Assembly (NCBI GenBank): GCA_012513435.1
Contig: JAAZCE010000041.1
Coordinates: forward strand, 1 to 62,524
DNA: 62,524 bases
DNA from: Clostridiales bacterium
Lineage (GTDB): Bacteria; Bacillota; Clostridia; Peptostreptococcales; Anaerovoracaceae
Direction: 5' to 3'
The notes under the pieces were generated by a model. The model was not told the origin of the DNA, made no database searches, and worked only from the letters and a program-made list of their open reading frames with translations. Position numbers and translations under genes: made by a program. Of this stretch, positions 26,329 to 35,818 are shown piece by piece. Position 1 is the stretch's first letter. Each line of letters starts with the position of its first letter.

Positions 26329-26339
26329 GAGGCGGCTAA

Positions 26340-26939
26340 TTGAAAGATTTATTGAACAAGCCCATTGGTAAAAAATCGGGCAATGAGAAATATCCTGAGA
26401 AGACGACCATTAACCTTCTTGTTAGGGAGACGGGATTCGGCGACCCTAAAAGGAGAATAGCCATAATGGTAGTTGTCGTTATACTTGCTGCTGTTTTTCT
26501 AAAATTCCTGGTATTTGATAGGATATGGGCGGCCTATGAGGCAGAGCGTGAATATACGGAGATAAAGCAGCAGATAGCTGAACTTCAGATAGTGAACAAA
26601 GATTATGAGAAAATTCGTCAGGAGTACGGACATTATGGCAATGGCTATATGAACGGCGAAGAATCCATGGAACAGGATAGAGCTGCCATGATGAGCGTAA
26701 TAAATTCGGAAATTCTTTCCAAGGCTGATATTCAGTCAATTCAGATATCCGAAAACCTTGCCATCGTAACAATAGATAATATTAAGCTGGGTACCGTGTC
26801 ATCAATTGTTGCGGCCCTTGAGAGCCAAAAGACCGTTTCCTTCGTAAACGTATCTACTGCCGGAACCAATTCGGATTCAGGATCTTCTGTTCAGGCAACA
26901 CTCAACATCAATTTTAAAGAGAACGGGGGTAAGAAATAA
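26340..26939 (+). CDS. pilN: PilN-like membrane alignment protein
   Basis: 199 residues from TTG 26340 after GGAGG. The cytoplasmic N-terminus includes KTTINLLVRE, the INLL-type motif that PilM binds (about residues 21-29). One membrane helix follows (about 40-60), then a coiled-coil (EREYTEIKQQIAELQ) and a ferredoxin-like domain. Assignment rests on position after pilM and this layout. Confidence 0.85.
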   Translation: MKDLLNKPIGKKSGNEKYPEKTTINLLVRETGFGDPKRRIAIMVVVVILAAVFLKFLVFDRIWAAYEAEREYTEIKQQIAELQIVNKDYEKIRQEYGHYGNGYMNGEESMEQDRAAMMSVINSEILSKADIQSIQISENLAIVTIDNIKLGTVSSIVAALESQKTVSFVNVSTAGTNSDSGSSVQATLNINFKENGGKK

Positions 26940-27514
26940 TGCTTAATCGTGCATTCACAAAGCGTGAAAAGATTCTTATGATTGTGCTTGCGATCATACT
27001 TTTTAGCATCGCTTACTACAAGTTCATCGTTGTTGATGTGAACAGGACCGTAGAAAAATATGACATTGCCGAAATCCAGGAGCAGTATGATATTGAAGAG
27101 GCAAAAGCTATTTCCCTTAAGCACATGAAGGCTGAAATGGAGTCGGGCAAGGAAAGCGGAAGCTATGTGCCAAGCTATAACAATATGAAGCAGCTCATCT
27201 ACGAGCTAAACAGCATTTTAGGCAATGCCGACACCTATGATATAGCCTTTGCAGACCCTGTAAAGGAAGGGAATACGGTAAGAAGAAATGCGGACATCAC
27301 CTTCTCGGTAGCGGGATTCAATTCGGCAAAGGCAGTGATAGACAATATACATAACTGCAAATTCAGATGTCTTATAAGAGAGATAAGCCTGTCTACAAGT
27401 GAAGGCACAGGTGTGAAATCGGGAAGTGTCAGCGTAAGTGTGAATGTGACCTTCTTTGAAACCATGTACGGAGCCACATCCAAAGAAGGATTTCAGCAAG
27501 AAGACGGACAGTGA
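26939..27514 (+). CDS. pilO: PilO-like membrane alignment protein
   Basis: 191 residues; the ATG overlaps the pilN stop (TAATG). It has a short cytoplasmic tail, one membrane helix (about 14-30), a coiled coil and a small alpha/beta domain, i.e. a PilO plan. It would pair with PilN around PilM. Sequence conservation in this family is low, so the call leans on order and topology. Confidence 0.8.
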   Translation: MLNRAFTKREKILMIVLAIILFSIAYYKFIVVDVNRTVEKYDIAEIQEQYDIEEAKAISLKHMKAEMESGKESGSYVPSYNNMKQLIYELNSILGNADTYDIAFADPVKEGNTVRRNADITFSVAGFNSAKAVIDNIHNCKFRCLIREISLSTSEGTGVKSGSVSVSVNVTFFETMYGATSKEGFQQEDGQ

Positions 27515-27531
27515 TAACTGGGTAGGAACAA

Positions 27532-30500
27532 ATGAGGCGAAAACAAGGACGGCTAAAACTGAATAAAGTAATAAATGACAGAAACGGCTTTACCTTGGCA
27601 GAGCTTCTTATTGTTGTTGGAATAATTGTGATTCTCGCTGGAATATCTTTTGTTGCGGCGTCCATGTATTATAAAAGTCTCAAACTTACAGCTATGGACA
27701 ACACAGCTAAAGAAATATTTATCGCAGCCCAGAACCATCTGACATCTGCCCAGGTATCGGGAGAGCTGGGAAGGTACGCAGAAAGCGATGAAGTTGTAGA
27801 TAATGCTGAAGGCGGAGCGGACTCCCTTGCCAGCGACAAAAAGGCTTTGGGGAAGATAATGGATTACAAGCCATCGGATGTGAAGGATACGGACATTCAG
27901 TGGCCTGACCCTAATCAGGAATACTATTACATACTCCATGACACTGACAGCGAGATAAGGGGCAGCGTGCTTCAGTATGCTCTCCCTGCCGGAGCTATAG
28001 ACGATTACGTTAACACCGACGGTAAATACATAATAGAATACGATATAGATACAGCCTCGGTATACGGGGTCTTCTATACGGAAGCAAAGAATACCCTGAA
28101 TGCAGATACTGTAAAGAAGCTGAATCAAAAAAATGGGGATTACGTCTTAACGGGCAGAGGCGGCAGCGATGCTGCCAAGAAGGTCAGGAAGAATCACAGG
28201 TACGACGGTGAAAGTCAGATAATAGGCTATTACGGAGGGGCTATGGCTGAAGACTGGCGCGTTGAAGAAAGCCCTCTTCAGTTAAGGGTAAAGAACGGGG
28301 AACAACTCATCGCAATAATAAGGGATAATAACTTTGACAGTACAGAGAAAATAGTTTTGAAGGTTCACGGCGAAACCAGTGGCAACGATGCTCTGGTGAC
28401 TTATGCTTTTAAAAATATGGCAGGAAATGCGATAACTCCTTTTGGAAGACTAAATGGAGACGTTGCCGATTACAATATTGACCGCGGGAAGACAAAGGGC
28501 TCGACCTTCGGGTATATAAGCGACCTTACGGCGGCAGAGTCCGGAGGAAAGAACTGCCGCGAATATCAGATAGTTCTGGATGATATTACCAGAGGTGCAT
28601 TAGCAGATACTGGTGGAAGCGAAAACCATCACTTTGCATACCTTTTCCCTACATTTATCCCGGGAGAGGATATAACTCTCACCGCCTACGCCTACAATGA
28701 AACTGGTAACTGCACGGGAGAAACTCCGGAGAATACCACGGTGAACAGCCTCTTTGAAAATGCCGAGGCGAGAGATGTCGGTGATGATGTTCAAAGGACT
28801 GCATACATATCATCCTTCAGGCACCTTGAGAATATGGACAGGAATATTTCAGGGCTCCAGCGTAAGGGAAATACATACAATTACAAGGAGAAGTATACCC
28901 TAAAGGGTGATAGGTCACTTGAATTCAATGATGTGAAAACCGTTTCATCAGCAACGGTTGAGCATACCTATACGGAATACGTGCAGACGGCGGATATGGA
29001 CTGGAATGGATATTATTCCGACAAGTATTTGTGCGGTGTAGTGAAGAATGGCGAAACTGTAAGGAATAGAAGCCTGTATGACTGGGAAAAGGATTTATTT
29101 GGCCAGGGAGTAGGGAATGCTGTTCATAGGGGAACATATTTCAGCATAGTAAACAGCGATATGCTGGAGTACGACGGGGGCGGATATACCATAGCTAATG
29201 TGTATATAGAAAACAGCTTGACAACAGGCTACTATGATGAGTCAGGAGACTCCAATGGAGCACTTTTCGGATACATTAGTCAGAGTACCTCCTTTGGAGG
29301 CAGCTGTAATATACACGACTTGATTCTTGAGGATTTCACGGTGAATGCGCCTAAAAATGCAGCCGCCCTCATTGCAGAGTACAAATCCACAAAGTATAAG
29401 CTGAATGTCGAAAATGTGTTGGTGGATGGAGGAAGTATTACATCCGTGCACAATAGTGGAGTCCTCCTGGACATAAACAGTGCCGGAAGTAATAGAGGAA
29501 ATGCGGGTGCCTTAACGGGCTATGCCGGTAAAGATATATATGTGGACGGCTGCGGTTCGACTGCTAAAATCGAAACCACCGGACGGGGATACGATATGGA
29601 TTCAACAAGCACCCATTTGAATGCCGCAGATACAGGGGGCCTTGTAGGAGAGATTAAAAACGTAGGTGAGTTCAGGAATTCCTATACGGGAGGAATCACC
29701 GGTAAAAATGGAAACTATAGTACGAGGGATTACAATATCGCAGGCACCTATACTGCTGGGGGTATTTTGGGAAGGGCCTCCAACAGCAGTGTTATCATGT
29801 ACAACTGTTACAGCACATCTTCGGTTTACAGCGCACCGACGGCTTCAAACTACAGCGGATATGCAGGGGGCCTTGTAGGGATGCAGGAAAAGAATACATG
29901 CAGATTTACCAACTCCTATGCTACAGGACTTATAGGAGGTGTTAACAGTGGCGGAAGAATTACTGTTAAAGGGACAGTTTTGGGCTTGGGAACGGCTGTT
30001 TACAGCGGTAGCTATTACCTCGAAGGAGTAAATTCCAATTTGAAATCAGGGGGGAATACAACATCTGACCCGGTTGGGGTAGGCTCGATGAGCTACGCTG
30101 CAATGTTTGCTAAGGCTGCAGGACAAAGCAAGGAGACTTACGGAATCAACAGAGGCGGAGATTATCCTTTCCGAATCGTGAATAAGACGGGGATAGTAAA
30201 CAGTGGTAAAAGCGGTGTCCACTATGGGGACTGGCCTAGTCCTAAGGGTGCTGTAACTGACCTTTACGAGGACTTGATGTTTGCATACAAAGAAACCATT
30301 GGCGGCAATGATTACTGGTATATAGTGAGCAAGGACAGCAACGGGAATTATTCCGTTGCAAAGGATACCCTGCCAAAGGGTACCAATGCATATTTAGACG
30401 ACAGTGACGATTCAATGGGCAAGTGGAGCTACGGATTTATCTGCCCTAAGACTTATTCTCATATAGACAATGCTGGGAATATAGAATCTAAAGAAATCAA

Positions 30501-31959
30501 GTCATTGGGTGTGTATTTTAAAAACGGTGGAAATAATACAGAACAGGTTACACTGCCGACAAATTCTGCAACTCAAAAATATGACAAAGATTCCGAAGTG
30601 GAAATAGACGGCAGGTCATATGCTTTCTGGAAATTTCAAGCGACAGATAATGATATAGTTACAACTCCTGAACAAAATAATGGAAATACAGGGCAAAGGT
30701 TTACATTTAACCAAAAGTTCGCCGCATCCATAACAACGGCAGCTAAAAACGATTTAGGCACTGAGCCCAACGTGTATCAGATAAGAAGCGAGAAGCAGTT
30801 AAATAATATTAAGACCTCTGGATATCTGGCCGGAAAGAACTATGCCCAGACTTTAGACATCGATTTGGGGCTGGACGGGAATTATGAATTCGCATCCATA
30901 GGCTCCAGAAGCACCCCGTTTACCGGGACATATACAGGCAAGATACCTGACGCTTCAAGACCTGCAGGAAGCGATGCGGCATCCTATACCATCAGTAATT
31001 TTGCCCAGACTATAAGCGGCACCGACAACTTATCGGGGCTCTTTGGCAAAGTCTCAACGGATAGTACCGTAAGCAGCTCATCCATAAGAAATGTGAACCT
31101 TGCCGGCAGAGTTGTAGGGATTAGCAATCCTGATGCTGAGACTGCAGACATAATTGTTTCACCAGATGGGACCATTCCAGAAGATGGAATGGAAATCGGA
31201 GGCTTAATCTCCATCTGCGAGGGCAATGTGTCTGTAACTGATTGCTCCGCAGACCTGGTAATCAAAACCCTCGACACTGATGATAAGCGATTTGTTCTTC
31301 CTAATAATATCGTATGTTTAGGCGGGATGATAGGTAGCGTGGTTAAGAAAGGCAACAGTAACATTCTTGGAGAAGTGTTAGGATGCTCATTTAAGGGAAG
31401 GGTTATTTTAAACGCATCGGGAATGGCCGGTGCCAACACGCGGCTGAGAGTGGGTGCATTTATTGGCAGGTCCACTTCGGTAACCGATAAGAACAATACC
31501 ACTGGGGTTCCTTTTGCCATAGGAACAGAGAATGACCCGGCAGAGCTTATTATTAAACTGAAGAATGCCAACCCAGGAGCAGATACATATGAAGACAGAA
31601 TCGGAGGGGCGATAGGCGAGGCTCAGGGAACCCGTACAGCTAACTGCGATATATTCCTGAACATGAGCTATATTACCGACGTGAAGAGAGAGGCATACTG
31701 TGGAGGTATAGCAGGATACAGGGATAAAAATAAAATATCCAAGTGCAATTACAAAGGCAATATAAGCATTAATAGTAATTTGACAAAACCTGATACTGTC
31801 GTATATTCATCCCTCAAGGCAGGGTCTCAGATAGGCAAGATATACGGATTCATGAAAGACAACGGTGTTTTCAACGAAAATACATATGAGGGGACTATAG
31901 TATATAAAGGCATTTCCCTTGATAATTATGATGTGAACGTGCCTTATGTGTGCCAGTAG
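27532..31959 (+). CDS. Giant prepilin-adhesin fusion, 1475 residues, last gene of the pilus operon
   Basis: The N-terminus is a classical prepilin: leader ending at Gly19, mature FTLAELLIVVGIIVILAGIS with Glu24 as Glu5. Instead of a 100-200 residue pilin domain, about 1400 residues of beta-rich sequence follow. These include several GLUG-type motifs (GGLVGEIKNVGEFRNSYTGG and AGGLVGMQEKNTCRFTNSYATG near 700-800; more near 1200 and 1430, such as GGLISICEGN and GGIAGYRDKN). GLUG repeats occur in secreted adhesins and IgA peptidase-like proteins. It lies 17 bases after pilO. I infer a tip-located or fibre-displayed adhesin incorporated through its pilin helix, replacing PilY1, which is not found here. 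Confidence 0.85.
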   Translation: MRRKQGRLKLNKVINDRNGFTLAELLIVVGIIVILAGISFVAASMYYKSLKLTAMDNTAKEIFIAAQNHLTSAQVSGELGRYAESDEVVDNAEGGADSLASDKKALGKIMDYKPSDVKDTDIQWPDPNQEYYYILHDTDSEIRGSVLQYALPAGAIDDYVNTDGKYIIEYDIDTASVYGVFYTEAKNTLNADTVKKLNQKNGDYVLTGRGGSDAAKKVRKNHRYDGESQIIGYYGGAMAEDWRVEESPLQLRVKNGEQLIAIIRDNNFDSTEKIVLKVHGETSGNDALVTYAFKNMAGNAITPFGRLNGDVADYNIDRGKTKGSTFGYISDLTAAESGGKNCREYQIVLDDITRGALADTGGSENHHFAYLFPTFIPGEDITLTAYAYNETGNCTGETPENTTVNSLFENAEARDVGDDVQRTAYISSFRHLENMDRNISGLQRKGNTYNYKEKYTLKGDRSLEFNDVKTVSSATVEHTYTEYVQTADMDWNGYYSDKYLCGVVKNGETVRNRSLYDWEKDLFGQGVGNAVHRGTYFSIVNSDMLEYDGGGYTIANVYIENSLTTGYYDESGDSNGALFGYISQSTSFGGSCNIHDLILEDFTVNAPKNAAALIAEYKSTKYKLNVENVLVDGGSITSVHNSGVLLDINSAGSNRGNAGALTGYAGKDIYVDGCGSTAKIETTGRGYDMDSTSTHLNAADTGGLVGEIKNVGEFRNSYTGGITGKNGNYSTRDYNIAGTYTAGGILGRASNSSVIMYNCYSTSSVYSAPTASNYSGYAGGLVGMQEKNTCRFTNSYATGLIGGVNSGGRITVKGTVLGLGTAVYSGSYYLEGVNSNLKSGGNTTSDPVGVGSMSYAAMFAKAAGQSKETYGINRGGDYPFRIVNKTGIVNSGKSGVHYGDWPSPKGAVTDLYEDLMFAYKETIGGNDYWYIVSKDSNGNYSVAKDTLPKGTNAYLDDSDDSMGKWSYGFICPKTYSHIDNAGNIESKEIKSLGVYFKNGGNNTEQVTLPTNSATQKYDKDSEVEIDGRSYAFWKFQATDNDIVTTPEQNNGNTGQRFTFNQKFAASITTAAKNDLGTEPNVYQIRSEKQLNNIKTSGYLAGKNYAQTLDIDLGLDGNYEFASIGSRSTPFTGTYTGKIPDASRPAGSDAASYTISNFAQTISGTDNLSGLFGKVSTDSTVSSSSIRNVNLAGRVVGISNPDAETADIIVSPDGTIPEDGMEIGGLISICEGNVSVTDCSADLVIKTLDTDDKRFVLPNNIVCLGGMIGSVVKKGNSNILGEVLGCSFKGRVILNASGMAGANTRLRVGAFIGRSTSVTDKNNTTGVPFAIGTENDPAELIIKLKNANPGADTYEDRIGGAIGEAQGTRTANCDIFLNMSYITDVKREAYCGGIAGYRDKNKISKCNYKGNISINSNLTKPDTVVYSSLKAGSQIGKIYGFMKDNGVFNENTYEGTIVYKGISLDNYDVNVPYVCQ

Positions 31960-31989
31960 TCCGGCAAAACTTCTCGGGCTCAAAAGCCC

Positions 31990-32018
31990 TTGACATTTCA
32001 ACCTCTACAAGCTAAAAT
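31990..32018 (+). promoter_or_regulatory. Promoter of ileS
   Basis: TTGACA (31990-31995), a 17-base spacer and TAAAAT (32013-32018), upstream of the T-box leader. A short GGGCT/AGCCC stem (31976-31989) just before it has no T run. Confidence 0.75.
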
Positions 32019-32063
32019 AACAAAGTACGCGAGTATTATTTGCGTTAAATTAATATTGTGGCT

Positions 32064-32250
32064 GTGATGAAGACAGTAGCCCTGCGTAATATCCTTACAG
32101 AGAGATGTTCATTTGCTGAGAGAGCATCGGTGAGGCAGAGTGTGAAAATCACTTCTGAGCCAAACACTTTGAGAGAGACGGGATGATGGTCCCGTAACTA
32201 GGGTGGTACCGCGGTTTACAATCGTCCCTAACTTTTGTTAGGGATTTATT
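32064..32250 (+). promoter_or_regulatory. T-box riboswitch, isoleucine-specific, controlling ileS
   Basis: A Stem I region is followed by the specifier-loop context GAAAATCACTTCTGAGCC, in which ATC (32148-32150) is an Ile codon. Next come the stem III hairpin GACGGGA...TCCCGT, the T-box core AGGGTGGTACCGCG (32200-32213), and a terminator stem TCCCTAAC/GTTAGGGA with T-rich tail (32225-32250). Uncharged tRNA-Ile would pair with the T-box and prevent termination. Confidence 0.93.
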
Positions 32251-32272
32251 ATTTAGGAAGGAATTTTTACAA

Positions 32273-35200
32273 ATGATTAAGAATTTGTCAGAAAAACCAA
32301 TAGCCCAGCTCCAGATTAAGCAGGCCGAAGAGTGGGAGCAGGAACACCTGCTGGCAAAATGCGTCAGCACCAGAGAAGGAATGCCTTCGTTCATATTTTA
32401 CGAAGGGCCTCCGACAGCTAACGGCAGACCTGGAATACACCATGTCATAGCAAGGACCCTGAAGGACTCCGTGTGCAGATACAAGACCATGCAGGGCTTC
32501 GCGGTAAAGCGTAAGGCGGGCTGGGATACTCACGGTCTTCCTGTTGAAATAGAAGTTGAGAAGCAGCTTAATATGTCAGGCAAGCAGGACATTGAAAGGT
32601 ACGGAATCAAGGAATTTAACGAGAAGTGCAAGGAATCTGTATTCACATACGAAGGAATGTGGAGAGATATGACCAAGAGAATGGGATATCTAATTGACCT
32701 AGACAACCCTTATATCACCCTAGACAACGATTACATCCAGTCGGGCTGGTGGATAATAAAGGAATTCTTTAAGGCCGGCATGATATACGAAGGCTTCAAA
32801 ATATTACCTTACTGCCCAAGATGCGGAACAGGACTGGCCTCCCACGAGGTAGCCCAGGGCTACAAGGAAGTGAAGGTAAATACCATAACTGCCAAGTTCA
32901 AGAGAAAGGATGCCGACGAATACTTCCTGGCATGGACGACTACACCTTGGACTCTCGCCTCCAATGTTTCCCTTACAGTAGGACCTGTCGTAGACTACGT
33001 GAAAGTAAAGATACTTGAGGGCGACGAAGAAGGCAAGATTTTTTACGTTGCCAAGGCACTGGCTGACAAAGTTCTCGGTGTAGGCAAATATCAGATAGTA
33101 GACGAAATGAAGGGTAAGGACCTTGAGTATATCGAGTACGAACAGCTCATGCCTTTCCTTAAGGCCGATAAAAAGGGCTTTTTCGTGACCTGTGCAGACT
33201 ACGTTACCATTGAAGACGGTACCGGAATCGTTCATACTGCGCCTGCATTCGGTGAAGATGACTACAACACGGGAAGAAGATACAACCTTCCTGTGTTCAA
33301 TCCTGTAGATGAACAGGGAAAATATACTGACACTCCTTGGAGGGGCAAGTTCGTTATGGAAGACGGACTGGACATTGAGATTATCAAGTGGCTTGCTCAG
33401 GAAGACAAAATATATGCAAAGGAAAAGATGCTCCACAACTATCCACACTGCTGGAGATGCGGAACACCTCTCGTTTACTACGCTAAGCCAAGCTGGTATA
33501 TAGAGATGACCAAGCTGAAGGATCAGCTGGTTGCCAACAACAACCAAGTGAACTGGTTCCCTGATTTTATAGGGGAAAAGCGCTTCGGGAACTGGCTGGA
33601 AAACGTCAACGATTGGGCTATTTCCAGAAATAGATACTGGGGTACCCCTATTCCAATCTGGAGATGCGAATGCGGACACCTTGAGTGCGTAGGAAGCAGA
33701 GCAGAGCTTGTGGAGAAGGCTCAGGAGAAGATTAGCGAGGACATTGAGCTGCACAGACCATATGTAGATGAGGTTCATCTTACATGTCCTGTATGCGGCA
33801 AGACCATGACAAGAATACCTGAGGTTATGGACTGCTGGTTTGACAGCGGAGCTATGCCTTTCGCACAGCATTATTATCCGTTTGAGAACAAGGAAAACTT
33901 CGATGAAGAACTGTTCCCTGCTGATTTCATATGTGAGGGAATCGACCAGACGAGAGGATGGTTCTATTCTCTTATGGCAATTTCTACCTTTATCAAAGGA
34001 ACAGCTCCGTATAAGAACGTCCTTGTAAATGACCTTATTCTGGACAAGGACGGCAAGAAAATGAGTAAATCCAAGGGGAACACGGTAGACCCATTTGAGC
34101 TCTTTGATAAGTACGGCGCAGATGCTACGAGATGGTATCTTCTCCATACATCACCGGCATGGTCTCCTACCAAATTTGACGAAGATGGCCTGGTTGAAAT
34201 CGTAAGCAAATTCTTCGGGACTATTAAGAACGTATATAACTTCTTCGTCCTTTATTCAAATCAGGACAAGATAGACCCGTTAGCATTGAAGCTTGCCGGA
34301 GGGGAAAGACCTGAGCTTGATCGATGGATACTTTCCAAGTACAATAAGCTGGTAAGAGAAGTCACGGAGGAAATGGACAGATATGACCACATGAAGTCAG
34401 TTAGAAAGATACAGGAATTCGTCAACGAGGACTTTTCCAACTGGTATATTAGAAGAGCCAGAAGAAGATTCTGGGGGGAAGAGCTTACGGAGGACAAGAA
34501 GTCCGTATACGCGGCCTCCTATGAAGTGCTGGTAGGCGTAGCAAAACTTATGGCGCCTTTCGCACCGTTTATTTCAGATGAAATATACAAGAACCTTACA
34601 GGCGAAGAGTCGGTTCATCTGGCTTTCTTCCCTAAGGCAGACGAAACTCTCATAGATGAAAAGGTGGAAGAGAGAATGGATCTAGTAAGGACCCTGGTGG
34701 GCCTTGGCAGAGGAACCCGAGAGAAGGAAAGAATCAAAGTGAGACAGCCTCTCAGCGAGATACTCATCGATGGGAAGTATGAAGCCATTATCAGCGACCT
34801 TACACCGCTTATAATGGAAGAGCTGAACATCAAGAAGGTAGTGTTTGAAAGCAAGCTGGATGAATACATGAATTACAGTCTTAAGCCTAATTTTAAAGTT
34901 GCGGGTCCTGTTTTAGGAAAGAATATAAAGGCCTTCGGTGCTGCTTTGTCTCAGGCCGACCCTGGCAGAGTAGTGGCAGGTTTTGAAGCTGATGGGAAGA
35001 TAAGTCTTGAGCTTAACGGAGAAGAGATGGAAATAACCGACCAAATGATTGACGTTAAGATAAACGCCAAGGAAGGATTTGCAGTAGCCATGGAAAACAA
35101 CGTGTTTACTATTCTTGATACTACCGTAACGCCTGAACTTTCCAAGGAAGGACTGGCAAGAGAACTTATTTCCAAGGTTCAGCAGATGAGAAAGCAGAAG

Positions 35201-35386
35201 GACTACGAGATGATGGATAAGATAAGGATATTCACGGAAGCCGACGAGGATGTCAAGGCCGCCATAGACGAGTACTGCGACTATATCATGAAGGAAACTC
35301 TGGCTGTTGAGATTACAGATAAATCAGGGCTTGCAGCCTTTGACCTCAACGGTCACAAGACAGGAATAGACGTGGAGAGATTATAA
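32273..35386 (+). CDS. ileS: Isoleucyl-tRNA synthetase, type 2 (IleS2)
   Basis: 1037 residues, the long form related to eukaryotic and mupirocin-resistant IleRS. The class I signature, usually HxGH, reads G54-I-H-H57 in PPTANGRPGIHHV, so Gly and His are swapped. KMSKS is canonical (about 596-600). An editing (CP1) domain is present (LAWTTTPWTL, then GTGIVHTAPAFGEDDY). The zinc-binding C-terminal extension of type 1 enzymes is absent. Type 2 enzymes tolerate mupirocin, and GxHH variants have been reported as exceptionally resistant. It is regulated by the T-box above and overlaps the next gene by one base. Confidence 0.96.
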   Translation: MIKNLSEKPIAQLQIKQAEEWEQEHLLAKCVSTREGMPSFIFYEGPPTANGRPGIHHVIARTLKDSVCRYKTMQGFAVKRKAGWDTHGLPVEIEVEKQLNMSGKQDIERYGIKEFNEKCKESVFTYEGMWRDMTKRMGYLIDLDNPYITLDNDYIQSGWWIIKEFFKAGMIYEGFKILPYCPRCGTGLASHEVAQGYKEVKVNTITAKFKRKDADEYFLAWTTTPWTLASNVSLTVGPVVDYVKVKILEGDEEGKIFYVAKALADKVLGVGKYQIVDEMKGKDLEYIEYEQLMPFLKADKKGFFVTCADYVTIEDGTGIVHTAPAFGEDDYNTGRRYNLPVFNPVDEQGKYTDTPWRGKFVMEDGLDIEIIKWLAQEDKIYAKEKMLHNYPHCWRCGTPLVYYAKPSWYIEMTKLKDQLVANNNQVNWFPDFIGEKRFGNWLENVNDWAISRNRYWGTPIPIWRCECGHLECVGSRAELVEKAQEKISEDIELHRPYVDEVHLTCPVCGKTMTRIPEVMDCWFDSGAMPFAQHYYPFENKENFDEELFPADFICEGIDQTRGWFYSLMAISTFIKGTAPYKNVLVNDLILDKDGKKMSKSKGNTVDPFELFDKYGADATRWYLLHTSPAWSPTKFDEDGLVEIVSKFFGTIKNVYNFFVLYSNQDKIDPLALKLAGGERPELDRWILSKYNKLVREVTEEMDRYDHMKSVRKIQEFVNEDFSNWYIRRARRRFWGEELTEDKKSVYAASYEVLVGVAKLMAPFAPFISDEIYKNLTGEESVHLAFFPKADETLIDEKVEERMDLVRTLVGLGRGTREKERIKVRQPLSEILIDGKYEAIISDLTPLIMEELNIKKVVFESKLDEYMNYSLKPNFKVAGPVLGKNIKAFGAALSQADPGRVVAGFEADGKISLELNGEEMEITDQMIDVKINAKEGFAVAMENNVFTILDTTVTPELSKEGLARELISKVQQMRKQKDYEMMDKIRIFTEADEDVKAAIDEYCDYIMKETLAVEITDKSGLAAFDLNGHKTGIDVERL

Positions 35387-35817
35387 TGAGTACGGATATA
35401 GAGAAGCTGAGAAGACTTGCACAGTACGATGTGAAAAATCATACGGCAATATTTGATCTATATGCAACGGTGGGACGTGATGTGGAATATCTTGCAATCA
35501 AGTTCGGCATGGAGCCAGGCGATGTAATAGACCTGCTGGAGGGCTACGGTGAAAAGATAAGCACAGGGGATCCACAAAAGCCCTACGACTTTTCAAACTG
35601 CGGCAGATATTCCAAGCTCCACAGAGTTCTCGTAGAGGAGTATATAGAAAAATTCTATCCGGGGATATCGTCTGAAAATCCTCAGAATGACTGGATGTGT
35701 TTCGAGGAATATCTGAATAAATTCCACCCGGCATGGAAAGAGCAGGTTTGGAAAGCTTACGAAAAGGAAGAGAAAAAGCAGAAGAAGGAAAAAAAGAAAG
35801 GCTTCAAGTTGTATTAG
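35386..35817 (+). CDS. Conserved-looking hypothetical protein between ileS and rlmN
   Basis: 143 residues, acidic and aromatic-rich, starting at the A of the ileS stop (TAATG), so it is translationally coupled. It is predicted mostly helical and soluble. The C-terminus is a highly charged Lys/Glu tail (KEEKKQKKEKKKG). No signal peptide, membrane helix or known catalytic motif. The context (synthetase and rRNA/tRNA methyltransferase) hints at a link to translation, but I recognise no family. Confidence 0.7.
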   Translation: MSTDIEKLRRLAQYDVKNHTAIFDLYATVGRDVEYLAIKFGMEPGDVIDLLEGYGEKISTGDPQKPYDFSNCGRYSKLHRVLVEEYIEKFYPGISSENPQNDWMCFEEYLNKFHPAWKEQVWKAYEKEEKKQKKEKKKGFKLY

Positions 35818-35818
35818 T

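Noticed and set aside
32804-34147. Long open frame on the minus strand inside ileS (447 codons)
   Set aside because: It lies wholly inside ileS, has no ribosome site or recognisable motif, and its composition mirrors the codon pattern of the sense gene.
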